Of a stretch of DNA of 64,000 nt, positions 1 through 10,400 are shown piece after piece. Source of the stretch: DATCRE01 sp035493595 (GTDB lineage: Bacteria > Bacteroidota > Bacteroidia > Cytophagales > Cyclobacteriaceae); NCBI GenBank assembly GCA_035493595.1, contig DATJHZ010000195.1:1-64000 (forward strand), given 5' to 3'. Each line of letters begins with the position of its first letter. Position 1 is the stretch's first letter. Both the position numbers and the translations under genes were made by a program. The notes below the pieces were generated by a model. That model had not been told where the DNA came from. It did no database searches and saw nothing but the letters and a program-made list of their open reading frames with translations.

Positions 1-2
1 CC

Positions 3-77
3 TCTTGGACATACTTTTCAGATAATGGAAAATTATCCATTGGTTTGGGCTCCTATTATAAAGATAGTGGTAATTAA
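3..77 (+). CDS. possible 3' end of an upstream gene (partial)
   Basis: The first bases are open in frame 3 up to a TAA at 75-77 and would encode a short tail ending in GLGSYYKDSGN, of the kind seen at the end of beta-rich envelope proteins. Frame 1 is also open to a TGA at 85-87, so the frame is not certain. The gene start lies outside the window and no function can be given. Confidence 0.25.
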   Translation, partial: SWTYFSDNGKLSIGLGSYYKDSGN

Positions 78-152
78 AATCGAATGATACTAATAGCTTA
101 AAAAAGTAACGGACTAATATCGCATTTTTATTTTATCCGCCGATGCAAAATG

Positions 153-947
153 CTATGACCGGAAGCCACGCTGGCGCAATGCCTCAAAAACGACGACGGC
201 CGCCGCCGTTGACACATTCATGGAATCTATAACGCCCTGCATGGGGATAATAATGTTTGCATCGGAGTTCTTTACCCAGGTATCTGACAACCCGGTTGCT
301 TCTGTTCCCATGACGATGGCAGAAGGCTTTGTGTAATCGATTACATTGTACTGAACAGAAGCTTTCAGGTACGTTCCGTAAATGGCAATTTTGTGTTTCT
401 TAAGCCAGGCAATGGTATCAAAGGATGTAGCTGAAGCTATTTGTTTGGTGAAAACACAGCCCACACTTGAGCGTATTACATTGGGATTATAGAAATCGGT
501 TTGAGGATCACATATAACAACAGCATTAACACCAGCGGCATCGGCCGTTCGTAAAATTGCTCCTAAGTTGCCAGGTTTTTCAACGCCTTCAAGAATGAGT
601 AATAATGGATTATCAGATAGCGCTATGTTTTCAAGTTCATGCTTCTTTTGCTGTGCCAACGATATGATACCTCCGGTACTTTCACGATAAGCAATCTTTT
701 CGAACACAGGCAGCTGTACGGGTATTAACAGGTTTTTATTTTTGACTGTCTTGCCAAGTGTTTCTTCACTTATGATTTCAGGACAGTAAAAGATGGAGGA
801 GATGGAATAGCCTCCTTCCTGCGCCAGCGAAAGTTCCTTCAATCCTTCAATGATAAAGACGTTTTGCTTCTTTCGTTCACGGGCTTTTTCAAGCGCAAGT
901 ATGTTTTTGATTTTCGGATTCTGAGCGCTCGTAATGATAGGATGCAT
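153..947 (-). CDS. TrmH/SpoU-family RNA 2'-O-methyltransferase
   Basis: The 264-residue protein should transfer a methyl group from S-adenosylmethionine to a ribose 2'-OH in tRNA or rRNA. The C-terminal SPOUT knot is clear: motif 1 with NLGAILRTADA near residues 127-137, motif 2 with MGTEATGLS near 213-221, and motif 3 with SMNVSTAAAV near 242-251. The N-terminal third resembles the substrate-binding region of the TrmH/RlmB group. The length is normal. The exact nucleotide target cannot be read from sequence. It is transcribed away from the methyltransferase gene at 1085, with about 100 bases between the divergent pair. Confidence 0.92.
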   Translation of the reverse strand: MHPIITSAQNPKIKNILALEKARERKKQNVFIIEGLKELSLAQEGGYSISSIFYCPEIISEETLGKTVKNKNLLIPVQLPVFEKIAYRESTGGIISLAQQKKHELENIALSDNPLLLILEGVEKPGNLGAILRTADAAGVNAVVICDPQTDFYNPNVIRSSVGCVFTKQIASATSFDTIAWLKKHKIAIYGTYLKASVQYNVIDYTKPSAIVMGTEATGLSDTWVKNSDANIIIPMQGVIDSMNVSTAAAVVVFEALRQRGFRS

Positions 948-1057
948 GCCGTAAGTTTAAAATTAAATGTTTGAAGTTCAAAGAGAATCCATTTCACGAC
1001 CAGGTTTTAGGATCAAAGCTTTTCAACTTCAAACATTGTTGGTGAACTTTGTTGCCT

Positions 1058-1065
1058 TATTTTTG
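1058..1065 (+). promoter_or_regulatory. -7 promoter element (TATTTTTG)
   Basis: TATTTTTG fits the Bacteroidota TAnnTTTG element exactly. It lies about 20 bases before the TTG at 1085 and inside the longer reading frame that opens at 1049, which argues for the later start. Confidence 0.55.
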
Positions 1066-1084
1066 CAGTACTAATCCAAATACC

Positions 1085-1981
1085 TTGAATCTAAAACTTT
1101 ATTGCCCTTCTTCCTGGACTGACTACGAACTTATCGATTCTGGTGATGGAGAGAAACTTGAACGTTTTGGTAAATTCACACTGATTCGTCCTGAGCCACA
1201 AGCCATCTGGAGTAAAGTGATGGATGATCAGGAATGGAAAAGATTAGCCGACAATCGGTTTGATCGCGAACAAAAAGACAAGTACAGATTTGTTGACGAC
1301 GTAAATGGGGGATGGGGCAAAAATTCTAAAGTGCCCGAAAACTGGAACGTTAACTATCAATACAATGATTTGAAAATTACCTTGCGTCTTGGTCTCACGA
1401 GTTTTGGGCACGTGGGTGTATTTCCTGAACAAGGCAATAACTGGAATTTCATTTACGATTCGATTACAAGCTGGAAGGCAGAGAAACCTCGCGTGCTAAA
1501 TCTTTTTGCTTACACAGGCGCAGCATCTATAGTTGCCAAAGCAGCAGGCGCTGATGTTACGCATGTTGATGCTTCACGCCCCGGATTAAACTGGGCCAAT
1601 CATAATATGCAACTTAATGACCTGAAAGACATTCGCTGGGTTTATGAAGATGCGCTCAAGTTTGTGAAACGTGAAGTTAAGCGCGGCAATACTTACAATG
1701 GCATTATCATGGATCCGCCTCCGTATGGCCGCGGCCCGGATGGAGAGAAATGGACGTTACAGGAAAAACTGAATGAATTAATTCAACAGGCAAGTCAGTT
1801 GCTGGAGAAGAAGAACTCGTTTTTCATTTTAAGTATGTATGCTGTCGGGCTTTCGCCGATCGTAGGTTTGAATGTTGTAAAGAGTCACTTTAAGGCCGAG
1901 CCAGAGTGTGGCGAATTCTTTTTAAAGTCGAGGACCGGTTTGGACTTGCCCATGGGTACGTTTCTGAGATTCAGACTCTAA
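1085..1981 (+). CDS. class I SAM-dependent rRNA methyltransferase
   Basis: This protein of about 298 residues belongs to the RlmI-like family of 23S rRNA cytosine methyltransferases (known from family resemblance, not proven target). The Rossmann motif NLFAYTGAAS, the acidic motif HVDAS and the catalytic-loop motif DPPPYGRGPDG follow in the expected order. It lacks the N-terminal PUA domain of E. coli RlmI, which is usual for this Bacteroidota group. The frame is open from a TTG at 1049, but the promoter-like TATTTTTG at 1058-1065 lies inside that extension, so I take the TTG at 1085 (protein starting MNLKLYCPSSW). Confidence 0.85.
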   Translation: MNLKLYCPSSWTDYELIDSGDGEKLERFGKFTLIRPEPQAIWSKVMDDQEWKRLADNRFDREQKDKYRFVDDVNGGWGKNSKVPENWNVNYQYNDLKITLRLGLTSFGHVGVFPEQGNNWNFIYDSITSWKAEKPRVLNLFAYTGAASIVAKAAGADVTHVDASRPGLNWANHNMQLNDLKDIRWVYEDALKFVKREVKRGNTYNGIIMDPPPYGRGPDGEKWTLQEKLNELIQQASQLLEKKNSFFILSMYAVGLSPIVGLNVVKSHFKAEPECGEFFLKSRTGLDLPMGTFLRFRL

Positions 1982-2203
1982 CATAGAATTTCATCACTGG
2001 ATTTCGTCCAACTTTTGTTTTATTCCGCATCTGATCATTCTGAAAAATATTGATTTGTTTAGGGTTGAATGACCCGAATAAAAGCCATTATTTTCAGCAT
2101 ATTTCAATCCTGTGCCTTGGCTCGCAGAATCAATAACTGCCATAGCTATTAAAACCTTTCCGTTAAATTTCAAACACCCGAAGGCATTTCCTTAAAATAA
2201 AGC

Positions 2204-2211
2204 TATCTTTG
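2204..2211 (+). promoter_or_regulatory. -7 promoter element of typA (TATCTTTG)
   Basis: TATCTTTG matches TAnnTTTG exactly and sits 49 bases before the typA start. No clear -33 box is seen. Confidence 0.55.
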
Positions 2212-2260
2212 CGGCCTTAATTACTCTAAAATAATTATTTAAGCGGATTTCGAAGGATTT

Positions 2261-4063
2261 ATGGACGTTAACAAGATTAGAAACATTGCGATTATCGCGC
2301 ACGTTGACCACGGTAAAACTACATTGGTAGACAAACTTTTGGTTGCAGGCCACCTTTTTAAAGACCATGAAAACCCTGGTGAGCTTATTATGGATAGCAA
2401 TGATCTGGAACGCGAACGTGGTATCACCATTCTCGCCAAGAACGTTGCTGTGCGTTACAAAGATTATAAAATCAACATTATAGATACTCCAGGTCACAGT
2501 GACTTTGGTGGTGAAGTAGAACGCGTATTGAACATGGCCGATGGCTGTTTGATATTGTGCGATGCCTTCGAAGGCCCTATGCCACAAACACGCTTCGTAC
2601 TACAGAAAGCATTACAATTAGGTCTCAAACCTATTTTGGTTATCAATAAAGTTGATAAGAAAAACTGTACACCTGATGAGGTACATGAGCAGGTATTCGA
2701 GCTTATGTTTTCATTAGATGCTACTGAAGATCAGCTTAACTTCCCTACATTCTACGGTTCAGCTAAACAAGGCTGGATGAGCACAGACTGGAAAAAGCCT
2801 ACCACTGACATCACTGCATTGATTGAAGGTGTTATTGAATATATTCCTCAACCAAAAATTGATGAAGGTTTAACACAAATGATGATTACGTCTCTTGAAT
2901 ACTCGGCCTACATTGGTCGTGTGGCTATTGGACGTGTTCAACGAGGTGGCGTAAAAGCAGGACAGCAAGTTGCTCTTGTTAAACGTGATGGTACTGTAAC
3001 CAAAACACGCGTTAAAGAAGTTTACGTATTCGAAGGTTTCGGTAAAGAAAAAGTTGACGAAGTAAAGGCCGGAGAAATCTGTGCGTTAGTTGGTTTAGAA
3101 GGTTTTGAAATTGGTGACACCGTTACTGATATCGAAAAACCAGAGGCATTGAAATCAATCTCTATTGATGAGCCTACCATGAGTATGTTATTCACGATTA
3201 ACAACTCTCCTTTCTATGCTAAAGAAGGAAAATTCGTTACTTCCCGTCACATCAGAGAACGTTTAGAAAAAGAATTGGAAAAGAACCTTGCCCTTCGTTT
3301 AGGTGAGACAGGTTCTGCTGATAGTTTCATGGTGTTTGGCCGTGGTGTACTTCACTTGTCTGTGTTAATCGAAACGATGCGCAGAGAAGGTTATGAACTT
3401 CAGATCGGACAGCCTCAGGTTATCTTCCGTGAAATTGATGGTGTGAAGAGTGAGCCTATGGAAGAGCTTACCATCGACTTACCAGAAACAGTTGCTGGTA
3501 AAGCCATTGAAACTGTATCGATGCGTAAAGGTGAAATGTTGAACATGGAACCAAAAGCTGATCGTATGATTCTGAAATTTATGATCCCTTCAAGAGGTAT
3601 CATGGGCTTGAGAAACTATCTATTAAACGTAACAGCAGGTGAAGCTGTGGTAACACACAGATTCAAAGAATATCAGCCATACAAAGGTGAAATACCTGGC
3701 CGTATCAACGGTTCATTAATTGTTATGGAACAAGGTGAGGCTATTCCTTACAGCTTACACAACTTACAGGATCGTGGTAAATTCTTCATCAACCCAGGTG
3801 AAGCTGTTTACGAAGGTCAGGTAATTGGTGAACATAGCCGTAGTGGTGACCTCGTTATCAACGTAACCAAAACCAAGAAGCTTACCAACATGCGTGCTTC
3901 TGGTTCGGATGAAAAAATGAAAATCGCTCCTCCTTTGAAACACACATTGGAAGAAGCATTGGAGTACATCCAGGCAGATGAGTACGTTGAAGTAACACCG
4001 AAGTCAATTCGTTTAAGAAAAATCTATCTTAACGAAAACGAACGTAAGCGTTACAGCAAATAA
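2261..4063 (+). CDS. typA: translational GTPase TypA/BipA
   Basis: The 600-residue protein is a full-length TypA, a ribosome-binding GTPase related to EF-G that helps 50S assembly and growth under stress. The G1 loop AHVDHGKTTL (residues about 13-22), the switch region RGITILAKN, G3 DTPGHSDFGGEV and G4 NKVDK are all intact. Domain II (about 200-290), the EF-G-like domains and the TypA-specific C-terminal domain follow. The last residues ERKRYSK are rich in basic side chains. It is a single-gene unit with its own promoter element and a hairpin terminator at 4091-4133. Codon use and length are ordinary. Confidence 0.97.
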   Translation: MDVNKIRNIAIIAHVDHGKTTLVDKLLVAGHLFKDHENPGELIMDSNDLERERGITILAKNVAVRYKDYKINIIDTPGHSDFGGEVERVLNMADGCLILCDAFEGPMPQTRFVLQKALQLGLKPILVINKVDKKNCTPDEVHEQVFELMFSLDATEDQLNFPTFYGSAKQGWMSTDWKKPTTDITALIEGVIEYIPQPKIDEGLTQMMITSLEYSAYIGRVAIGRVQRGGVKAGQQVALVKRDGTVTKTRVKEVYVFEGFGKEKVDEVKAGEICALVGLEGFEIGDTVTDIEKPEALKSISIDEPTMSMLFTINNSPFYAKEGKFVTSRHIRERLEKELEKNLALRLGETGSADSFMVFGRGVLHLSVLIETMRREGYELQIGQPQVIFREIDGVKSEPMEELTIDLPETVAGKAIETVSMRKGEMLNMEPKADRMILKFMIPSRGIMGLRNYLLNVTAGEAVVTHRFKEYQPYKGEIPGRINGSLIVMEQGEAIPYSLHNLQDRGKFFINPGEAVYEGQVIGEHSRSGDLVINVTKTKKLTNMRASGSDEKMKIAPPLKHTLEEALEYIQADEYVEVTPKSIRLRKIYLNENERKRYSK

Positions 4064-4090
4064 GAATTTCTTTCATTGATTAAATAAATT

Positions 4091-4133
4091 ACGTCATTGC
4101 AATACCTTTGGGTAAAGCGATGGCGTTTTTTTT
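4091..4133 (+). terminator. intrinsic terminator of typA
   Basis: ACGTCATTGC (4091-4100) pairs with GCGATGGCGT (4117-4126) through ten pairs, two of them G-U. An inner TACC/GGTA stem extends it, and a run of eight T follows at 4126-4133. It lies 28 bases after the typA stop. Confidence 0.85.
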
Positions 4134-4151
4134 ATAACTAATTCTACAAGA

Positions 4152-4994
4152 ATGATCAACCGGTTGATTACACTTATAGTATTGATATTTTCAGTTGTTT
4201 ATGCAAGTGCGCAAACATCCACATGGAGATCACTGGAAACTGAAGCGGACACACTGCTGGCCCATGAGGATTATGCCGGAGCGCTTAAATTATACAATCA
4301 GGTAATTGATCTTTCAAAGCTTAAGGAGTCTGACTCGTACGCATCACTTTACAAGCGGGCAGTTTGTTATTATAGCCTCACCAATTATAAAGAAGCATTG
4401 AGTAATGTAAATCAGATGCTTGCCAAAGATCCTGAATTTCATCAGGCTGATTTATTAAAGGCATTTGTTGGTCGTGAGTTAAACGATTCTAAAATTCAGT
4501 TAGAAGGCTTAAACCCGTTGTTGCAACTCGATCCTGGCAATTTTGATTTATTAAAATGGAGAGCTACGGTATTATTAGATGCGGATCAATATGCAACGGC
4601 TCGTAAAGACATCAAGACATTAATTAAGAGCTCACCCGAAGATCCTGAACTGGAACTTTACCTGGGAGTTTCATACTACTATGAAAGCAAAGCAGACAGC
4701 GCCCTTACCTGTTTTGATAAAGCAATAGCTCTCGATAAAACATACAGCACGCCATACATCTACGCAAGCTCCTTATGCCTGGACGAAGAAGCCTATGCCC
4801 AGGCACTTCAATATGCAGAATCAGGATTGAAGCTTGATCCTGATAACACCTCCATGCTTTTTTATAAAGGCATTGCTCTCGCCGAATTGAAAAAAATAGA
4901 TGAAGGCTGCAGCTGTCTTTACAAAGCCTTCACAAAAGGCGTGGATGATGCCGCAGGATATTTGAAAGAGTATTGTTACGGCGTGGAAGACTAG
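4152..4994 (+). CDS. secreted tetratricopeptide repeat protein
   Basis: The 280-residue protein starts with a signal peptide (about residues 1-20, ending ASAQ) and consists almost wholly of TPR helices, seen as repeated patterns such as YAGALKLYNQVIDLS, ALTCFDKAIALD and ALQYAESGLKLDPDN. It is probably periplasmic and a protein-protein scaffold; no enzyme motif is present. The C-terminal stretch holds Cys residues in GCSCLYKAF, which is common in Bacteroidota TPR proteins. It follows the typA terminator by 18 bases, so it must have its own promoter, which I do not see clearly. Partner and role are unknown. Confidence 0.8.
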   Translation: MINRLITLIVLIFSVVYASAQTSTWRSLETEADTLLAHEDYAGALKLYNQVIDLSKLKESDSYASLYKRAVCYYSLTNYKEALSNVNQMLAKDPEFHQADLLKAFVGRELNDSKIQLEGLNPLLQLDPGNFDLLKWRATVLLDADQYATARKDIKTLIKSSPEDPELELYLGVSYYYESKADSALTCFDKAIALDKTYSTPYIYASSLCLDEEAYAQALQYAESGLKLDPDNTSMLFYKGIALAELKKIDEGCSCLYKAFTKGVDDAAGYLKEYCYGVED

Positions 4995-5379
4995 GAGTAA
5001 CGCTATTCAAATGTTATTCAAAATTTAATTCTGAAGTTTCAAATCGTGATTCAACTAACAAGCAGAAGCCGTTTATAGAAGGTCTTTGAAAACCTGTATA
5101 ATTCAGGAAGATTACAGCTGATAGGGTTACGTTGATTGGCAAAGAGTAATGAAGATTAAGAAAATCAGGCAGTTTGTTGATAATTAGTGACTCTATTCAA
5201 TGGCTTATTCCTGCGATGTTGTCGGTCATTATTGCAAAGTAATTATAATCACTGGCAATCTTTTAACTACTATTTCTTACTTTTAATTATTGCAATAGTA
5301 AGGTACACATATCGTCCCGATACTATTTAAGTGATATACCTCTTCATGTAGTGAATGGTTAAAAATATCGGATTGATTA
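4995..5379. other. 385-base gap without a gene
   Basis: The gap between the TPR gene and the histidine kinase gene is AT-rich. I see no convincing reading frame, strong hairpin, exact TAnnTTTG element or repeat in it. It presumably contains the kinase promoter. Confidence 0.5.
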
Positions 5380-7452
5380 ATGAAGGTACCTCTCATTGTA
5401 ATATTCTTATTTAGCAGTCTCCTGAATGCTTCGTATGCCTTTGGGAGTGATGGACGAATAGATAGTCTATTGAATAGACTTATACCTGATTCTAAAGGGC
5501 CTCAGTCAACGGTTTCAATCTATTTAAAGCGATTGTCAAAACAGCCTGAAGATGTAATTGAAAAAGAGGCTATAAAACTTATATCAGCGTTAGACGCAGT
5601 TCCGGCTACAAGGAGTTTGGTATTTGCGCTGCGGGAAATAGGTGTATTTTATGAAGAGAGAAACCTGCCTAATGAATCGTTAAGCTTTTTTCAATATGCA
5701 TTAAAAAAAGTCAGGCTAATAAGAAATAGCCAGATTCTTGAAGGCGATATTTTACGTCAGATTTCAACGGCGTATCGTGAAGACGAACTATACAACGAGA
5801 GTCTCAACTTTATCTATCAATCCCTTAAAATTTATGAGGCACAAAACGACCATCCCAAATCCATTGGAGCCTTATACGATGCCATGACTATAAATTACAA
5901 GGCGTTTAGTTATGAAGATGCCATCATAGATTTTTATGCTATGCTTGAGATTTATAATAAGCTACCAAAAGGCTCTGAATCGAGTGAAATAAAATTTCAG
6001 ATTATGAGTGGGTGGAATACGGTTGGCCTCGCATGCCGGACTCTAAAACGCAATAATGAAGGACTAGAAGCATTTGTTAAAGCCAGTGAATTGGCGTTGA
6101 AAAATAAAAATCAATTCTGGTATGGTCTGATAAACGGTAATAAAGGTGAGCTCTTGTTACAATTAGGCAACAGAAGCGAGGCAAAAAAATTGTTACTGGA
6201 GGATATGAGAATAAGTCTTCATTTTTCTCAGTATCAAAGTGCAGCAGTGACAGCCTGTACGCTAAGCACGCTTTATTTTGAAATAAATGACTTGAAAAAG
6301 AGCAAAGATTATCTTGATACAGCTACAACTTTTTTCTCAAAGGGTAATATCTCAGTAAGAGCCCAACAAAAGTATTTATTGGCAACGGCTAAATTGGCCA
6401 GCGCAGTTGGCGATTATAAAAAAGCCTATCAATGCGAGGATAGATTAAGAATTCTTCGTGATTCAACATTCACGGAAGAGAAACAACAAAGACTTGCTCA
6501 GTTTAAAGCACGTTACGAACTTGAAAAGAAGCAAGATAGAATTCAACTTCTCTCTCATTTGAATGATCTTCAAAATGAAAAAATTAAAGATCAGGAGCGT
6601 TTACTACTAACAGCCCTGGCCATTTCAGTTTTGGCTATTGGATTTCTTGTTTATGCTATTTTGAACTATAGAAAAGTCAGAATAAAGAACAATACCATTG
6701 AATTGCAGCGAAAAGAAATTGAACGTAATAATGTAGCATTAGAAATTAAAGTAAAGCAGCGTACCGAAGAGTTGCAGGAAACAAACAATGAGCTCGATAA
6801 ATTTTTATACCATGCATCACACGATATTCGCAGACCAATAGCAACCATTCTCGGACTGGAACAGGTAGCCAGATTAACAGATATAGATTCTGAGAAATCG
6901 TATTTGTTCGAGCAGGTTGGTGGTACTGCCCGCGATATGGACAGAATGCTCTTTAAACTGCAAATGGCACACCAGCTCAACAAGCCCATTACAGATTTTA
7001 GTAACATCAATTTGCATCAGGTCATTAATCGAATTTCCAGGCGTTTTGATGATGACTTCAATCGGTTAAATATAGATTATTTACAGATTCAGGAGAGTGT
7101 GATTACCTGTTATACAAGCCCGGCACTTCTAACAATCATTTTAACTAATCTCATTGAAAACGCCATTAACTTCAGAAAAAACTATGGTCATGAAAAACCA
7201 TACATAAAAGTAACGCTGGATAGTGTGGATGGATATATAAAATTAATTATTGAAGACAATGGCATAGGAATAATGGAACAATACCTTGACAAGATATTTG
7301 ATCTCTACTTCCGTGGAAACGAACAATCAAAAGGAAATGGTCTTGGACTTTATCTTGTAAAGAAAACTGTATCACTGCTCAATGGCACAATCGATGTTAA
7401 AAGTGAGATTGAACTTGGCACCACCTTTACAATTCAGCTACCAAACGAATAG
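5380..7452 (+). CDS. TPR-containing sensor histidine kinase
   Basis: The 690-residue membrane kinase has a signal peptide (residues 1-22), a periplasmic TPR region to about residue 380, one transmembrane helix at about 408-429 (LLLTALAISVLAIGFLVYAI), a coiled coil at about 435-470, then the HisKA helices and HATPase_c domain. The phospho-acceptor is probably His481 in ASHDIRRP. The ATP-binding N box is NLIENAINFRKN with Asn590; G1 is EDNGIGI and G2 GNGLGLYLVKK. All catalytic parts are present. No response regulator gene is adjacent, so it is an orphan kinase. The TPRs may sense protein partners rather than a small ligand (inference). Confidence 0.93.
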   Translation: MKVPLIVIFLFSSLLNASYAFGSDGRIDSLLNRLIPDSKGPQSTVSIYLKRLSKQPEDVIEKEAIKLISALDAVPATRSLVFALREIGVFYEERNLPNESLSFFQYALKKVRLIRNSQILEGDILRQISTAYREDELYNESLNFIYQSLKIYEAQNDHPKSIGALYDAMTINYKAFSYEDAIIDFYAMLEIYNKLPKGSESSEIKFQIMSGWNTVGLACRTLKRNNEGLEAFVKASELALKNKNQFWYGLINGNKGELLLQLGNRSEAKKLLLEDMRISLHFSQYQSAAVTACTLSTLYFEINDLKKSKDYLDTATTFFSKGNISVRAQQKYLLATAKLASAVGDYKKAYQCEDRLRILRDSTFTEEKQQRLAQFKARYELEKKQDRIQLLSHLNDLQNEKIKDQERLLLTALAISVLAIGFLVYAILNYRKVRIKNNTIELQRKEIERNNVALEIKVKQRTEELQETNNELDKFLYHASHDIRRPIATILGLEQVARLTDIDSEKSYLFEQVGGTARDMDRMLFKLQMAHQLNKPITDFSNINLHQVINRISRRFDDDFNRLNIDYLQIQESVITCYTSPALLTIILTNLIENAINFRKNYGHEKPYIKVTLDSVDGYIKLIIEDNGIGIMEQYLDKIFDLYFRGNEQSKGNGLGLYLVKKTVSLLNGTIDVKSEIELGTTFTIQLPNE

Positions 7453-7457
7453 ATCCA

Positions 7458-10400
7458 CTACATATTCCTTCTATACTGTCCGCCCACTTCAAACAAAGCT
7501 TTTGTAAGCTGACCTAGTGAGCAAACCTTCGTAGCTTCCATCAAAGCTTCAAAAATGTTTTTGTTTTGAATAGCGGCCTGTTGAGCAACTTCTACTTTTT
7601 CGTTTGCTTTTGTACCATGCAACTCATGAAGGCCTCTCAGCATTTTTATTTGATATTCTTTTTCTTCCGTTGTAGCGCGGATTACTTCTTTTGGTACGAT
7701 AGTAGGAGATCCTTTCGAACTTAAGAAAGTGTTGACACCTATGATTGGATATTCGCCAGTATGTTTGAGTGTTTCATAATACAAACTCTCTTCCTGAATC
7801 TTGCCACGTTGATACATGGTTTCCATAGCACCCAGTACGCCGCCACGTTCGGTGATACGATCAAACTCCGTAAGCACTGCTTCTTCTACAAGGTCTGTTA
7901 ATTCTTCAATGATGAATGATCCCTGTAGAGGATTTTCATTCTTAGCCAGACCTAATTCTTTATTGATGATAAGCTGAATAGCCATAGCACGACGAACTGA
8001 TTCTTCGGTAGGCGTTGTGATGGCTTCATCGTACGCATTGGTATGAAGCGAATTACAATTATCATAAATAGCATACAAGGCTTGCAGCGTTGTACGAATA
8101 TCATTGAAGTCAATCTCTTGTGCGTGAAGCGAGCGTCCTGATGTTTGAATGTGATACTTCAACATCTGGCTTCGACTGTTTGCATTATATTTCGTCTTCA
8201 TCGCCTTTGCCCAAAGTCTTCTGGCCACACGACCTATTACTGCATATTCAGGATCGATGCCATTACTGAAGAAGAAAGAAAGGTTAGGAGCAAAGTCATT
8301 GATGTCCATACCCCGGCTTAAATAATATTCTACATAGGTAAAGCCGTTGGCTAACGTGAAAGCAAGTTGAGTAATGGGGTTCGCACCAGCTTCAGCAATA
8401 TGATAACCCGATATGGATACAGAATAGAAATTTCTTACGTTGTTGTTGATAAAATATTGCTGTACATCACCCATGAGGCGAAGAGCAAATTCAGTTGAGA
8501 AGATGCAAGTGTTCTGAGCCTGATCTTCTTTTAATATATCAGCCTGAACAGTACCACGTACTTGCGATAATGTTTCAGCTTTTATTTTTGCATACACATC
8601 TGCCGGAAGAACCTGATCACCGGTAACACCCAACAACATCAATCCAAGACCATTGTTACCTTTTGGCAACGGTCCCTGATAGGAGGGACGAAGATGTTCT
8701 TTGCCTTTATACAGCGCTGCTATTTTTTGTTTTACTTCTTCTTCAAACCCTTGCTGCTTTATGTAAAGTTCACATTGCTGATCAATGGCTGCATTCATAA
8801 AATAGCCAAGCAACATTGGAGCAGGTCCATTGATTGTCATGGATACTGACGTCTTGGGATCAGACAGATTGAAGCCGCTGTATAATTTCTTGGCATCATC
8901 GAGACAACAGATACTTACTCCTGAGTTTCCAATTTTACCATAGATATCCGGACGATAATCAGGATCATGGCCATAGAGTGTTACAGAGTCAAACGCTGTT
9001 GAAAGACGTTTGGCTGGCATAGTTAAACTTACATAATGAAAGCGACGATTTGTGCGCTCAGGTCCGCCCTCACCGGCAAACATACGCGTAGGGTCTTCAC
9101 CTTCTCGTTTGAAAGGATAGATGCCAGCTGTATATGGAAATTCTCCCGGTACATTTTCAGTGAGATTCCATTTCAATAAATCACCCCACGCTTCGTATGA
9201 TGGCAGTGTGATCTTTGGAATCTGCAAATGAGAAAGAGATTCATCATGCGTCTTGATACCAATCTCTTTATCGCGCACTTTAAATTTAAATAGTGGTGCT
9301 TTGTATTGCTGAACTTTCGCAGACCACTCTTCAATAACTTTTAAATTCTTTGGATCAAGATTTAACTTCAATCTGTCAAACTCAGCCTGAAGAACTTTAA
9401 TGACGTCATCATTACCAGCAGGTAATCCTTTTATAGTCTTCTGTATAGCGTAGAGTTGTTGTGCTACTTCTTTTTGTTGATCAGTCCAGCTATTATAATT
9501 TCTATTGCTCTCCGATATTTCAGAGAGGTAGCGTGTGCGATGAGGAGGTATCACAAAAATTTTCTCCGACATCTCACGTGTAATCTGGAATGTTGACTTC
9601 AGGTTGGCTCCTGTTTTTTCAACAACTTTATCGAGCAGTTGTTTGTAGAGTTGATTGGTACCGGGGTCATTAAATTGAGAAGCAATCGTTCCGAATACCG
9701 GCATCTCATCAGCAGGTGTGTTCCATAATTGATGATTCCGCTGATATTGTTTCTTCACATCGCGTAAAGCATCAAGTGCACCTCGCTTATCAAATTTGTT
9801 CAAGGCTATAACATCAGCGAAATCAAGCATGTCGATTTTCTCCAGCTGAGTTGCTGCTCCATATTCCGGAGTCATAACATAAAGCGAAACATCGCTGTGA
9901 TCTAAAATCTCAGTATCACTTTGACCAATACCAGATGTTTCTAAAATGATCAGATCATAACCGGCAGCCTTTAATACAAGAATGGCTTCCTTCACATATG
10001 AAGATAGCGCCAGGTTACTTTGGCGTGTTGCCAGTGAGCGCATAAATACTCTTGGGTTGTTGATAGCATTCATGCGAATACGATCGCCCAAAAGTGCACC
10101 ACCCGTTTTTCGTTTAGACGGATCGACAGAAATCAATCCAATAGTTTTATCCTTGAAGTCAAGAAGAAAGCGTCTTACAATTTCATCAACCATAGATGAT
10201 TTACCAGCACCACCTGTACCAGTAATACCAAGCACAGGTGCTTGCGATTTCTCAGCAAGAACTTTTACTTTATTAAATACAGACTGACTTTGTTCATAGA
10301 AGTTTTCAGCCGCAGATATAATGCGTGCAATGGAAACTGGATTTTTAGAAGCAAGCTGATCAACTTCATTGGTTAACTGATCGCCAAGTGGATAATCACT

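Noticed and set aside
1049..1084. Longer N-terminus for the methyltransferase from the TTG at 1049
   Set aside because: The extension contains the TATTTTTG promoter-like element and does not match the family N-terminus.
9982..10287. Open frame on the plus strand inside icmF
   Set aside because: It is a shadow of the long minus-strand icmF gene, has no recognisable domain and no plausible promoter. The same holds for the other antisense frames across this window.
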